Below are positions 17,318 to 26,478 of a stretch of 49,614 bases of DNA, piece by piece. The stretch lies in NCBI RefSeq assembly GCF_024448135.1, contig NZ_JAMRYX010000026.1, positions 1-49,614 on the forward strand. Direction: 5' to 3'. The position numbers were made by a program, and so were the translations under genes. Each line of letters opens with the position of its first letter. Positions within the stretch are counted from its first letter, which is position 1. Under the pieces are notes generated by a model, which did no database searches, was not told where the DNA came from, and worked only from the letters and a program-made list of their open reading frames with translations. The DNA is from Methylocystis suflitae. GTDB lineage: Bacteria; Pseudomonadota; Alphaproteobacteria; Rhizobiales; Beijerinckiaceae.

Positions 17318-18895
17318 ATGACTGGCGCATCACGACGCGATGTTTTGATCGGCGCAGGGACAACCGCTCTGGCGGCCGCCGCCGCCCCATGGTCGCGCGG
17401 GGCGTTGGCTCAGAAGACCCATTCCCTTCCCGTATCGGAGTGGGATTACTGCACGATCAAAGATCTCCTGGCCGCGTTGCGGGCGCGAAAGACGTCCGCG
17501 CTGGAGCTCGCGGATCACGCGATCGCGCGCATTGAGACGGCGGACCGGCGCGTCAATGCCGTCGTTGCCCGAGACTTCGAACGCGCGCGCGAGGCGGCCA
17601 AGGCGGCCGATGTCGCGCTGTCTCGCGGAGAAAGGGGCGCATTGCTTGGCGTCCCGATGACGGTAAAAGAATCCTTCAACATTGCTGGACTGCCGACGAC
17701 CTGGGGAGACCCGCAGTTCAAGCGCTTCATGCCCCAAGAAGACGCCTTGGCCGTCGCGCGCTTAAAACATGCGGGCGCCGTCATCCTCGGCAAGACCAAT
17801 GTGCCGCTGATGCTGAGCGATTGGCAGACCTACAACGACATTTACGGCACAACCAACAATCCTTGGAATCTTCGGCTCACGCCAGGGGGATCCTCGGGCG
17901 GCTCGGCGGCGGCGCTTGCTTGCGGTTTCGGGCCGCTGTCGATCGGCTCCGACCGTGGCGGCTCGTTGCGCGCGCCAGCCCATTATTGCGGCGTCTATGC
18001 GCATAAGCCGACAGCGGGTCTTGTGCCTAATCGCGGACTGACGCCGCCGGGCGCGCCGCCCTTGCCGCGCGACTGCGATCTCGGGGTTGTCGGTCCAATG
18101 GCCAGAAGCGCTGCGGACCTCGCGCTTGCGCTCGATGTGATCGCAGGACCCGACGAGGAACGCGCCGGCGCCGGCTACCGGCTGGCTTTGCGCCCCGCTC
18201 GGCACGACACCCTCAAGGACTTCCGTGTTCTCGTCATCGACACGCATCCGCTTGGCCGTACCGCGGGCGTGGTGAGGGCGGCGCTTGGTCGATTGTCGGA
18301 GCGGCTCGTCGGTGCGGGGGCCAAACTCGCGCACGCGAGTCCCTTGCTGCCCGACCTTGCCGAATCGGCGCGTCTCTATGTTCGGCTGCTGTCCGCCTTT
18401 TGGGGCGCGGATTTACGCCCCAGCGTCTACGCCAGGCTTCGCGGCGCGGCCGCAGCGCTGTCGCCGAGAAACCGGAGCCTCGCGGCCGAACGTACGCGCG
18501 GCGCGGTCATCAGCCATCGGGATTGGCTCACGGCCGACGGGGCGCGGAGCGCGCTTCAGGAGCGCTGGCGAGAATTCTTTCGCGAATGGGACGTCGTGCT
18601 CTGCCCGGCGATGCCGACGCCCGCTTTTCCGCACGATCATTCGCCGATCGAGTCGCGGCGCATCGAGATCGACGGCCGATCCTACGCCTACCTCGACGCC
18701 CAAATTGTGTGGGCGGAGCTTGCCACCACCGCCGGCCTCCCGGCGACCGTGGCGCCGATCGATCGAACCGAGTCCGGCTCTCCGATTGGCGTGCAGATCA
18801 TAGGACCTTACCTTGAAGATCGCACCACGATCGGCTTCGCCGAACTCCTTGAGCGGGAGTTCGGCAGTTTCGCGCCTCCGCCGGACTATGCGTAA
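17318..18895 (+). CDS. Tat-exported amidase-signature hydrolase
   Basis: A 525-residue amidase-signature enzyme. The N-terminus has a twin-arginine signal (SRRDVLIGAG, hydrophobic stretch, cleavage near ALAQ), so it acts in the periplasm. The Ser-cisSer-Lys triad is visible: Lys in PMTVKES (about 117), the Ser-rich PGGSSGGSAAAL (about 192-198) and the nucleophile in GSDRGGSLRAPA (about 217). It lies 48 bases after the SagB-like gene on the same strand, the last gene of the cluster. It may hydrolyse amide bonds in the product or its leader, or give self-protection; none of these is shown by the sequence. Confidence 0.85.
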   Translation: MTGASRRDVLIGAGTTALAAAAAPWSRGALAQKTHSLPVSEWDYCTIKDLLAALRARKTSALELADHAIARIETADRRVNAVVARDFERAREAAKAADVALSRGERGALLGVPMTVKESFNIAGLPTTWGDPQFKRFMPQEDALAVARLKHAGAVILGKTNVPLMLSDWQTYNDIYGTTNNPWNLRLTPGGSSGGSAAALACGFGPLSIGSDRGGSLRAPAHYCGVYAHKPTAGLVPNRGLTPPGAPPLPRDCDLGVVGPMARSAADLALALDVIAGPDEERAGAGYRLALRPARHDTLKDFRVLVIDTHPLGRTAGVVRAALGRLSERLVGAGAKLAHASPLLPDLAESARLYVRLLSAFWGADLRPSVYARLRGAAAALSPRNRSLAAERTRGAVISHRDWLTADGARSALQERWREFFREWDVVLCPAMPTPAFPHDHSPIESRRIEIDGRSYAYLDAQIVWAELATTAGLPATVAPIDRTESGSPIGVQIIGPYLEDRTTIGFAELLEREFGSFAPPPDYA

Positions 18896-18941
18896 ATCAT
18901 TAGCGCGTCAGCAAGGCCGCCATCCACCCAGATGCTTCAAT

Positions 18942-20402
18942 TTAAGCTTGAACTGCTTCAGCATTTTGGGCGGGAATGGTGTGGCTCGTTTTGTCCCAAT
19001 TCAACGGTTCTCCGCGCACTTTGTGGCGCCAAACGAAAATATAGAGCGCGCGCAATGCCGAAGAGAAATTAATGAAGTTCGAGAAAACGACCCTCGGCGA
19101 CGACATCAACCCTTGGCCAAACCCATAGATCGACGTCGTAAAGATCATTCGCTGGACGAGCCGGTTGATGAGCAGGACGACATTGACGAAGAACAGCAGC
19201 CGCAGGGTAGGGTTGAGCATTGCGTAGCCGGCGATGAGCCATTCTTCGCTCACTGTTCCAAGAACAAGGATCGCAACCGCGTTGAAAGCGAGGAAATAGG
19301 CCACGACGGCGATGATGCCGGACAGGATGCCCTTGCGATCGCGTAGAAAAAAGATCCTCTCGGTAATCGTGTTCCCCCAGCCGAGCTTCGCGGCTCCCTG
19401 GAATCCGATTCCCAGAAGCCAGCGCGCGCGCTGGCGGTAGGCGGCCCGGTATTCGCTCGGAAAATTTTCTCTCGTCGCGATCGCGAGCGGCGTTGCGATC
19501 CGTTGCACCTGATCGGTCCCGAGCGGAATATCGAGCGTATAGGGGGCTTCATTGAGAACGAACGCGGACTTCAAGCCAAGCGATTTCATCGCGAAGGCGA
19601 CGTCGTAGTCCTCCGTCAAAGCGATCGGGTCGAACACCTCGCCCCGACGCCACGACTTCAGAGCTTCGATCGCTCTACGGCTGAAGCATGCGGCCACGCC
19701 GGCGCACGGAACAACGCCTGTAAGACGCTGCCGGACAAACAGATCCTTATTATGAAACTCCGCGAATTCATCCATATAGGTGCCCGCGGTCATCTGAAAG
19801 GGCGAGCGCCTGAAGGAATATACGGGGATCTGGATGAAATCGAAGCTGGCGAGGAGCGCGCTGAATAGCGAAAATTCCAGCGGATGAATAACATCCTCGC
19901 TGTCGTGGAGCACAAATCCCTCAAACTTTATGTTTGAGGCTTTCTCATATTCGCCGATTTCCGCGATGACCGCATTGAGACAATCGGCTTTTGTCGTCGG
20001 CCCATCATGCGGACCGATGACAAGACGGATATTTTCTGGAAGTTCCGCCGCCGCCCTCAGCACTTCCAGCTGAGTCGCGGCGTCATTGGGATAGGCGCCA
20101 ACAAAAAAAACCGTCGTCGCGGAATGGACGGCGTTGGTCTTCAACATTTCGTAGATGACAGCCTCTTCGCGCCAGGCCGGCACCATGACTGCGAGGGGGC
20201 GTTGCCGCTGCTCAAGCAGCGCCTGTTCAGAAAACTGAAATCGTTCGGCGCGGATCCTTCCTGAAAGTCTCATAAGCCAGTAAACAACGTCGATGAAGAC
20301 ATCGTCGAGGCTGTAAAGAATAATGGCGACGCCAAAAACAATGAAAAGTCCCACGAGCGCATCGACGTAGGCGACGGTGGCGTCGGTCAGGTCAAAAAAC
20401 AT
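18942..20402 (-). CDS. NfrB-like processive glycosyltransferase (family 2), short form
   Basis: A 486-residue inner-membrane GT2 protein. One or two N-terminal membrane helices (VDALVGLFIVFGVAIILYSL) precede the catalytic domain: MVPAWREE, FVGAYPND, the DxD-like HDSEDVIHP, the TEDYD acid and the QRARW acceptor motif. At least three C-terminal helices follow. The closest known context is NfrB, which exports a ManNAc-containing glycan used as receptor by phage N4. E. coli NfrB is about 745 residues and ends in an MshEN-type c-di-GMP domain, which is absent here. AAGGACG precedes the ATG at 20402, and the neighbours wecB and nfrA-like fit the same pathway. Confidence 0.85.
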   Translation of the reverse strand: MFFDLTDATVAYVDALVGLFIVFGVAIILYSLDDVFIDVVYWLMRLSGRIRAERFQFSEQALLEQRQRPLAVMVPAWREEAVIYEMLKTNAVHSATTVFFVGAYPNDAATQLEVLRAAAELPENIRLVIGPHDGPTTKADCLNAVIAEIGEYEKASNIKFEGFVLHDSEDVIHPLEFSLFSALLASFDFIQIPVYSFRRSPFQMTAGTYMDEFAEFHNKDLFVRQRLTGVVPCAGVAACFSRRAIEALKSWRRGEVFDPIALTEDYDVAFAMKSLGLKSAFVLNEAPYTLDIPLGTDQVQRIATPLAIATRENFPSEYRAAYRQRARWLLGIGFQGAAKLGWGNTITERIFFLRDRKGILSGIIAVVAYFLAFNAVAILVLGTVSEEWLIAGYAMLNPTLRLLFFVNVVLLINRLVQRMIFTTSIYGFGQGLMSSPRVVFSNFINFSSALRALYIFVWRHKVRGEPLNWDKTSHTIPAQNAEAVQA

Positions 20403-21619
20403 GGGTCGTCCTTAAGCTCTTCAGCCTCGCGTGTTCGGCAGATTGAGCGCGCGTCGGACTTTTTGTTTGTGCGCCTTGCCGCTAAGGGCGGCAAGGCGAA
20501 GCGCTGAAGCAGCCTAGGCCGCCGACAATGCTGGAATCGCGCGCACCAGTCGCGCACGCATCGCGCCGGATCGTCGCAAAGCTGAGAGATCGCGCTCGAC
20601 ACCGCGGCGGAGTTTGTGCCGACCACGCGAACCGCGCCGGCGCGAACCGCCTCAGGCCGTTCGGTGGTATTCCTCAGCACGAGGACGGGTTTGCCCAGCG
20701 CGGGCGCTTCCTCCTGGAGGCCGCCGCTGTCCGTGACGACAATCCAGCTTCTCTTCAGCGCCGCGACCATGTCGGCGTATTCGATCGCATCCGTAACCAC
20801 GATGCGCGGATGGTCGCCAAGAATCCGGCGCGCCGGCTCATGAGCCTTCGGATTGGGATGGCTGACGAAAAACACCCCGAGGTCGTCATGCCGGTCGACC
20901 GCCGTCCTTATGCCCCGTAGCGCGTTTTCAATGGGCGCTCCGAAGCTCTCCCGCCTGTGCGCCGTTGCGAGAATGACTCGCGGCAAATTCGGAAACCCCT
21001 TCGGGGCAGGCAATTTGTGCGCCGCCATCTGCAGCAAGGCGTCAATGCCGGTATTGCCCGTGACGAGACAGTCGTCAGGGGCGACGCCTTCTCGCAGGAG
21101 ATTATTGAGCGACGCTGAGGTCGGCGCGAAATGCATGGCCGCGGTCAGCCCGGCGATTCGCCTGTTGAGTTCTTCCGGATAGGGATCGTTGAGCTTTCCC
21201 GTGCGGAGACCCGCCTCTATGTGCATGAAAGGCACGTTCATGTGAAACGCGGCGAGCGACACGACCGCAACCGACGTCGTGTCGCCCTGGGCGATGACGC
21301 AGTCAGGTCGAACTTCTTCAATCACGCGATCCATCTCGGCCATCACCTTGCCGAACAGCTCGTTCAGCGAGCCGTTTCGACGTTCGAGGTCCAGCCGGCG
21401 CGAAGGAACCACGCCAAAATCCTTTAGGGCTCCTTCGACGACATCAGCATGCTGGCCGGTCGTCACCACGTAGGGAAATGCCCAATCCGAACGATTGAGT
21501 TCGGCGATGACAGGGCCCATCTTGATGGCTTCGGGTCGCGTCCCAACGATGCATAAACAGCAAAGTTTTGATTGAGTTAGGCGACTCTCGCTTTTCATGA
21601 GGTTTGTCAACTCGTTCAT
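20387..21619 (-). CDS. wecB: UDP-GlcNAc 2-epimerase (non-hydrolysing), likely frameshifted near the end
   Basis: Interconverts UDP-GlcNAc and UDP-ManNAc in the cytoplasm, supplying ManNAc for the neighbouring NfrB-like enzyme. Motifs are GTRPEAIKMGPVI, TGQHADVVEGAL, QGDTTSV, HIEAGLRT, PEELNRR, ATAHRRES and TDSGGLQEE. The reading frame gives 410 residues, but from about residue 350 (after QLCDDPA) the sequence becomes Arg/Cys-rich and unlike the family. Skipping one base there gives DACATGARDSSIVGGLGCF and a stop near 20482, a more ordinary length. A strong hairpin sits just beyond that stop. A frameshift or sequencing error is likely. The first Met is uncertain. Confidence 0.85.
   Translation of the reverse strand: MNELTNLMKSESRLTQSKLCCLCIVGTRPEAIKMGPVIAELNRSDWAFPYVVTTGQHADVVEGALKDFGVVPSRRLDLERRNGSLNELFGKVMAEMDRVIEEVRPDCVIAQGDTTSVAVVSLAAFHMNVPFMHIEAGLRTGKLNDPYPEELNRRIAGLTAAMHFAPTSASLNNLLREGVAPDDCLVTGNTGIDALLQMAAHKLPAPKGFPNLPRVILATAHRRESFGAPIENALRGIRTAVDRHDDLGVFFVSHPNPKAHEPARRILGDHPRIVVTDAIEYADMVAALKRSWIVVTDSGGLQEEAPALGKPVLVLRNTTERPEAVRAGAVRVVGTNSAAVSSAISQLCDDPARCVRDWCARFQHCRRPRLLQRFALPPLAARRTNKKSDARSICRTREAEELKDDPCFLT
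20472..20498. terminator. Perfect 11-bp stem-loop between wecB core and nfrB-like gene
   Basis: CGCCTTGCCGC (20472-20482) pairs with GCGGCAAGGCG (20488-20498) around a 5-base loop. It lies inside the annotated 3' end of wecB, but right at the stop that the alternative frame would use. No T-run follows, so it may be an attenuator or RNA-stabilising structure rather than a full terminator. Confidence 0.5.
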
Positions 21620-21699
21620 CTCAACTCTGCTCAGGGATGCCAGTTTAGTGGCCTGTATAATTTAGAATTTCCGAGCTGTCGAATGAACATTTCGACATC

Positions 21700-21855
21700 T
21701 TAGCGGCCGATAAAAAAAGCTATTCCGATAAAGGAGATAGATAAACCTAGCACCATCAGTGCGACGGCTCCCGCCGCGCCAAAAAAAAACGCTCCGATGA
21801 ATCCGGCGAGGGATATCAATGTAAACAGCACGAGGATTAACACCATAAGTTGCAT
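21700..21855 (-). CDS. Small two-helix membrane protein
   Basis: A 51-residue protein (MQLMVLILVLFTLISLAGFI.., ending SFIGIAFFIGR), nearly all hydrophobic with two predicted membrane helices. The ATG at 21855 has AGGAG about 12 bases upstream. It lies upstream of wecB on the same strand, divergent from the nfrA-like gene. DUF1328-like or similar small membrane proteins look alike, but I cannot assign a family or role. Confidence 0.6.
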   Translation of the reverse strand: MQLMVLILVLFTLISLAGFIGAFFFGAAGAVALMVLGLSISFIGIAFFIGR

Positions 21856-22151
21856 TTGGCTTCTGCTCCTATATCGGCGGCGAAGTTGGTTTCCGTGTAC
21901 AAACCTTCTGGGCGCCCCCATCGGCCTAAGTATTAATTTTAAATTAAGTTTCTAGTGCGAATCAAAACATAGGAATGCGGCGACCTTGGGAAGAGTCAGC
22001 GCCCCAAATTCAACGCGCCTCCGCCCGATTTTGCTTCATTCACGGTTGTAGGTTAGCAAAAACAATACGTTTCGTTCCTGATTCGCGTGAGCGCGTTCGA
22101 AGATTCCGATGTCGGAATCTTCGGCTTTTGCAACGCTGATGGAGCGCAATC

Positions 22152-25100
22152 GTGCGGCGGGTTTTTCGAAGGCCTTGCGCAACAATCCTTTTTTTGGCGC
22201 TGGCGCTCGCGTCCACGACGCCAACCGCTGCTCGCGCTGGAGACAACGACGGCGTTCGCGAGGAGCCGCGGCCAGGCCAGCCCGGCTACCAAGAGCTTGC
22301 CCTGGCGTTCGCGCGTCTGGCCAAGGGCGATTACGATGCCGCCCTCAAATACGCGCAGCGCGCGCGAAGCCTCGCGCCCAATTACGAGATGCCTGTCCGC
22401 CTGCTGGCCGACATTCTGAACAAATTGGGGCGAATTGGCGAGGCGGTTGACGTTATTAACGACTTTGTCGCCAGCCATAAGCATTCTATGGCGTTGATCG
22501 CCCAGCGCGGTCATCTGCGCAAGCGACTCATGGACGTCGCCGGCGCCGAGGCGGATCTGCGCAGCGCACGAGACAGCGGCGCGTTGACCCAAGAGCAGGC
22601 CGCCGCGGTCGACGTCGCGCTCTTCGACCTTGCAATGAGCGCCGCATATAAGGACTTCAACGAGTCTCGGCTGAATGAAGCCATAGAGAAGGCGCGAGCG
22701 GCGCGCGAACTGGACAAAAATGCGGAAGCTCCCGTCGGGCTTATCGCCGAAGCTTTTAGCCGACAGGGCCGGGCTCAGGCGGCTCTCGACGAGTTGAATC
22801 GCTATATTTCGCAGAATAAGGCGAGCGGGCGCCTTCTCGCCCAGCGCGGATATTTGCGTCGCGCCATGCAGGACTTGAAAGGCGCGGCGGCGGATTTCGA
22901 AGCCGCGCTCGCCGCGCCCGACATTGAGCCAAGCCAAACGTTGCCGTTGCGCAACGCGCTCGCAGAAGCTGTCAAGGCTGAGCATGATAGCATTATGCAA
23001 GCTGAACTTGCGCAGGTTTACGCAGCGATCGCGAAACGCGATTACGCTCGGGCGGTGAAGGCGGCGCGCGACCTGCGCGCGAAATATCCGAACGCCGAAG
23101 CGCCGCTATTTGCGCTCATGACGGCCTTGACCAAATCCCGGCAGGCTAAAGCCGCGGTAAAAGAAGCGGATGCCTTCATCAAGGACAATAAGCCGAGTTC
23201 GACGTTGCTCGCGCAGCGCGGGTACAGCCGGCGCGCGATTGGAGACCTGAGCGGTGCCATTGCGGACTTTCGGGATGCGCTCGCGCAGCCGGATATCGAG
23301 CCCGCGCAAGTGAAGAGGCTAAAACTTGCGCTTGCGGAGGCGGAACGCGCGAGTGAACCTGGCGGTTCTCAGGTCGGCGCGCAGGCGACGCCTCTGCAGC
23401 AAGCGCTTAACAGCGGCTATGACGCGCTGAAAGTGGGGCGGCTGGACGAGGCTGTGCGTGCGGCAAGAGAGGCGCATGATCTCGATCCCCAAGCGGAGGA
23501 GCCTATTCTCCTCCTCTTGACGGCGCTCCTTCGCCAAGGGTGCAAAGCTGAGGCGCTTGCGGAAGCGAACCGCTACCTTGCGTCTTTCCCGCAAAGCCCA
23601 GGGGTTCTTGCACAGCGCGGGTTCATGCGTCGGCAGGCCAAGGATGTGAGCGGCGCCGCCGCAGATTTCGAGCAGGCCTTGAAATATGACCTGCCGGCCG
23701 ATCAGAAGCTCAACGTCACGCGGGCGCTTGACGAGGCGCGCTACACGCTCGTCGCCGAAAAGGCCTTCAAGGCTCTGGCCGCTCGGGATTGGGTGAGCGC
23801 GCTGCGTTATGGCAGGGCGGCGGAGGCTTTCCCCCGCGCCGACGAGGCCGTTTTTCGCGTGACGATCGCCGCGCTTGCAGGGCTTGGCCACACGGCGGAG
23901 GCGTTACGGGCGTCAAACGCGCTCATCGCACGCGGCAAGGCCACGGGCCAAGCCTATGCGCAAAGGGCCTATCTTCGTAAGACTCTCGGAGACGTCGCTG
24001 GCGCGCTTGCGGACTTTGTGACAGCGATTGACCGGGGAGGTTTGCCTCCGGCGCAAAGAGTGGCGGTCGAACTCGAAATCGCTACCGCCAGGTCGTCTGC
24101 ATTCGAAAAACAGGGTGATGTGACGCGCGCGGGCGCCGAGCTCGTCAACTTCACGCACACGCATCCTGACTACGCTGCCGGATGGTCGACGCTTGGCCAA
24201 TTTTATGCGCGTCAAAAGGAATATGCCGCCGCCGTCGCGGCCTTTGAGAATAGCCTCGCGCTCGAGCGCAGCGGCGAAGTGTTGCTGAACGCTGGCTATG
24301 CGAGCGTCTATGTCGATCGCTCTAAGGAGTCGCAGTTCTTTCGAGAAGCGCTCGACCGCTGGTCGAGCGATGCCTCACTCAAAGCCCGGCCGGCCCGCGA
24401 TCGAGAGGTGATCAGAACGCAGGTTGTCGAGGCGGATGCGAGCGTTCGCACCAATGTGGTGTTCAACGGCATCGCCGATCGTCGAAAACGCTGGGGCGGG
24501 CATCAACTTCAGCCGAGCTTTGAAACGGTCATCCGATTCGATGGGCGCTACCTGCCGTACATATTTGGCCTCGAGGGTTTGATCGGCGGCTTTTGGTCCC
24601 AGGACCAGACGCGCTTCACCGAGAGCTATTCGCGGCTCGGTTTGCGCTTGCGTCCCTTCGACGGCGTCAATTTCTCGGTGAGCGCTGAGTGGCAGCACTA
24701 TTTCACGCGAAACGCGCCGTTCAATCAGCTGGCCTTGTCATGGGGCTATGGCTACGGCGGATTCGCCTATTCGAGCGCCCCAAGCGCGGGAGCGGCGGGC
24801 GCGATCGAACCGACAGACATGAGCTATCCCCATGAGACGACATGGCAGCCGCTGACGAGCTTTGCGACCTATGGCACCTACAGGGCCGGCGAGCGTCGGT
24901 ATCTGCAGAACGCGGTGGGTTTGCTTGGCTATTCCTACTGGGACGCTGACTCCCGCGTCGTGCTCGGGGCGGCTGCAATGGGCATGGCGACATATGATAG
25001 CGCGGACACCCGCCGATTTGCCTTTGGGGTGGGTCCGGCGCTGGTCGCGCGCACATGGCTGGGCGGAGATTTCTATCGCGCCTTTGACGGCATCTTGACT

Positions 25101-25181
25101 GCACAAATTGGCTATTTGTTCCCTTTCGGGGAGAGCCGCCGTCAAGGCGGTCTCAACGCGACAATCGGAATTTCCTTTTGA
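22152..25181 (+). CDS. NfrA-like TPR and outer-membrane barrel protein
   Basis: A 1009-residue exported protein. It starts at the GTG at 22152 (GGAG about 8 bases upstream) with a signal peptide ending ARAG near residue 30. Residues about 45-740 are tetratricopeptide-type repeats in several ~110-residue modules that each contain LLAQRGYLRRA and GAxADFxxAL. The last 230 residues switch to beta-strand sequence (VNFSVSAEWQHYFTR, LALSWGYGYGG, ending LNATIGISF), as in the NfrA C-terminal barrel. The length is close to E. coli NfrA. It would pass the glycan made by the NfrB-like enzyme through the outer membrane. It is divergent from the wecB/nfrB-like pair. Confidence 0.85.
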   Translation: MRRVFRRPCATILFLALALASTTPTAARAGDNDGVREEPRPGQPGYQELALAFARLAKGDYDAALKYAQRARSLAPNYEMPVRLLADILNKLGRIGEAVDVINDFVASHKHSMALIAQRGHLRKRLMDVAGAEADLRSARDSGALTQEQAAAVDVALFDLAMSAAYKDFNESRLNEAIEKARAARELDKNAEAPVGLIAEAFSRQGRAQAALDELNRYISQNKASGRLLAQRGYLRRAMQDLKGAAADFEAALAAPDIEPSQTLPLRNALAEAVKAEHDSIMQAELAQVYAAIAKRDYARAVKAARDLRAKYPNAEAPLFALMTALTKSRQAKAAVKEADAFIKDNKPSSTLLAQRGYSRRAIGDLSGAIADFRDALAQPDIEPAQVKRLKLALAEAERASEPGGSQVGAQATPLQQALNSGYDALKVGRLDEAVRAAREAHDLDPQAEEPILLLLTALLRQGCKAEALAEANRYLASFPQSPGVLAQRGFMRRQAKDVSGAAADFEQALKYDLPADQKLNVTRALDEARYTLVAEKAFKALAARDWVSALRYGRAAEAFPRADEAVFRVTIAALAGLGHTAEALRASNALIARGKATGQAYAQRAYLRKTLGDVAGALADFVTAIDRGGLPPAQRVAVELEIATARSSAFEKQGDVTRAGAELVNFTHTHPDYAAGWSTLGQFYARQKEYAAAVAAFENSLALERSGEVLLNAGYASVYVDRSKESQFFREALDRWSSDASLKARPARDREVIRTQVVEADASVRTNVVFNGIADRRKRWGGHQLQPSFETVIRFDGRYLPYIFGLEGLIGGFWSQDQTRFTESYSRLGLRLRPFDGVNFSVSAEWQHYFTRNAPFNQLALSWGYGYGGFAYSSAPSAGAAGAIEPTDMSYPHETTWQPLTSFATYGTYRAGERRYLQNAVGLLGYSYWDADSRVVLGAAAMGMATYDSADTRRFAFGVGPALVARTWLGGDFYRAFDGILTAQIGYLFPFGESRRQGGLNATIGISF

Positions 25182-25219
25182 CGGCATGCATATCCGGGGT
25201 CCGCATCTGAGGCGCGTCC

Positions 25220-26248
25220 CTATTTCAAATCCGCTACAGCGCGAGGAATCGTCACGACGACCGAATGGAAATACACTGCGGCGTCCTCGGAATAGAATCC
25301 GACAAGCCCATTCGAATAGGGTCTTTCTCGGTCGGTGAAGGTGGTCAAGAGAACGCCGTCGACGAATGCCGAAATCGTCGTCGACGTCGGGGTGACGGCC
25401 TGAACAATTTTGACGACATATCGATTTCCGATCGGATAAATCGGTCGATTTCCCGACGCCAAGAAGCGCTGGTCGCCGGGATAAGCAGGGTCCGCCTTGC
25501 CGAGCTCCCAGCCGTTCGGCTTGGGGATGAGGTAATAGAAATGCGTTTTGTCGACGTAGTCCCACAAAAGCCAGCCCACTTCCCACGGATTCGGCGCATT
25601 CTGCCGACGCAACTGCTTCTCTGTGTGCAGCGAGGCCTCGATGGTGAAATTTCCTTTGATCTCGACGGGCCAAGACGGATGCGGTCCGCTGATCAGCCCG
25701 GCATGCGTTTCGTTCCCAGAATTTGACTCCTTCGGGCGTATCGCCAGCGCCTGGCCATCGAACAGGCGGGCGACCGAGTTCGAACCATAGCCGTGATAAA
25801 CGGACTTCCATTTGTGAGCGAGAAGCGCGCCATCTTCGATCCGGGTTTCAGGCGCGTGAGGAACCGCGCTGTCAAAAATCTCGGAAAGGACGATGCGTTC
25901 CGGCGTGACCGTCACGACAGCGCGATGCGACGTGGACGCCGCGCCTTTCTTGCACTTTATCGTATAGGTCGTCGTGCGGGCGGGCCGCACGAGAACATTG
26001 CCCGACAAGTCGCGGACGACAAAATTTGGATCGCGCGGGCGGCTGGAACTCTTGCAGACGTCGGCGTTCGTTGCGGAGAACGCCAGAGTCGCCGATTGAC
26101 CCGGATTGATCATCGTCGGCTTCGCCGACAGCGCTGCAACGGGAGCGTTCCCGATCGCCTCCGGCCGCGTCGACGCATCCTCAGCGGCGGCGTCGGCCAA
26201 TGAAATCGACGCCAAGGCGATCAATGTCAGCAAAAAGGCCCATCTCAT
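25220..26248 (-). CDS. Secreted Ig-like plus jelly-roll domain protein
   Basis: A 342-residue exported protein with a clear signal peptide (MRWAFLLTLIALASISLADA). Residues about 35-120 form an Ig-like domain (LSAKPTMINPGQSATLAFSATN.., TTTYTIKC). Residues 130-340 look like a concanavalin/LamG-type jelly roll (FTIEASLHT, TTISAFVDGVLLTTFTDRE, GLVGFYSEDAAVYFHSVVV). Such folds bind or cleave polysaccharides. Its position facing the nfrA-like gene suggests a role with the same glycan, but no catalytic motif is recognised and this is inference. Confidence 0.65.
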   Translation of the reverse strand: MRWAFLLTLIALASISLADAAAEDASTRPEAIGNAPVAALSAKPTMINPGQSATLAFSATNADVCKSSSRPRDPNFVVRDLSGNVLVRPARTTTYTIKCKKGAASTSHRAVVTVTPERIVLSEIFDSAVPHAPETRIEDGALLAHKWKSVYHGYGSNSVARLFDGQALAIRPKESNSGNETHAGLISGPHPSWPVEIKGNFTIEASLHTEKQLRRQNAPNPWEVGWLLWDYVDKTHFYYLIPKPNGWELGKADPAYPGDQRFLASGNRPIYPIGNRYVVKIVQAVTPTSTTISAFVDGVLLTTFTDRERPYSNGLVGFYSEDAAVYFHSVVVTIPRAVADLK

Positions 26249-26478
26249 TTAAGCCAAGCCACGGATGGCTCCCCACTCGCAAACGCAAACGCTCCGAGAC
26301 CGCAGCTTACTCAACTTTGCCAGTCCGCGATGAGGATTCCACGGCTAGGCTTAATAGGCCCGAGCGAGCCACAGGCGATTTGGCGCATGAGCCTGACGGC
26401 CGCGGCTCGATTTTATTGCTCGTGAACGTCGCATCAGCATCGTAAGCACGCGAAAACCGTCGCGCGTTTGAGGCGGCG

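Noticed and set aside
12985..18895. Methanobactin cluster
   Set aside because: Methanobactins use MbnB/MbnC on a short precursor with two Cys. Here the enzymes are YcaO and SagB-type.
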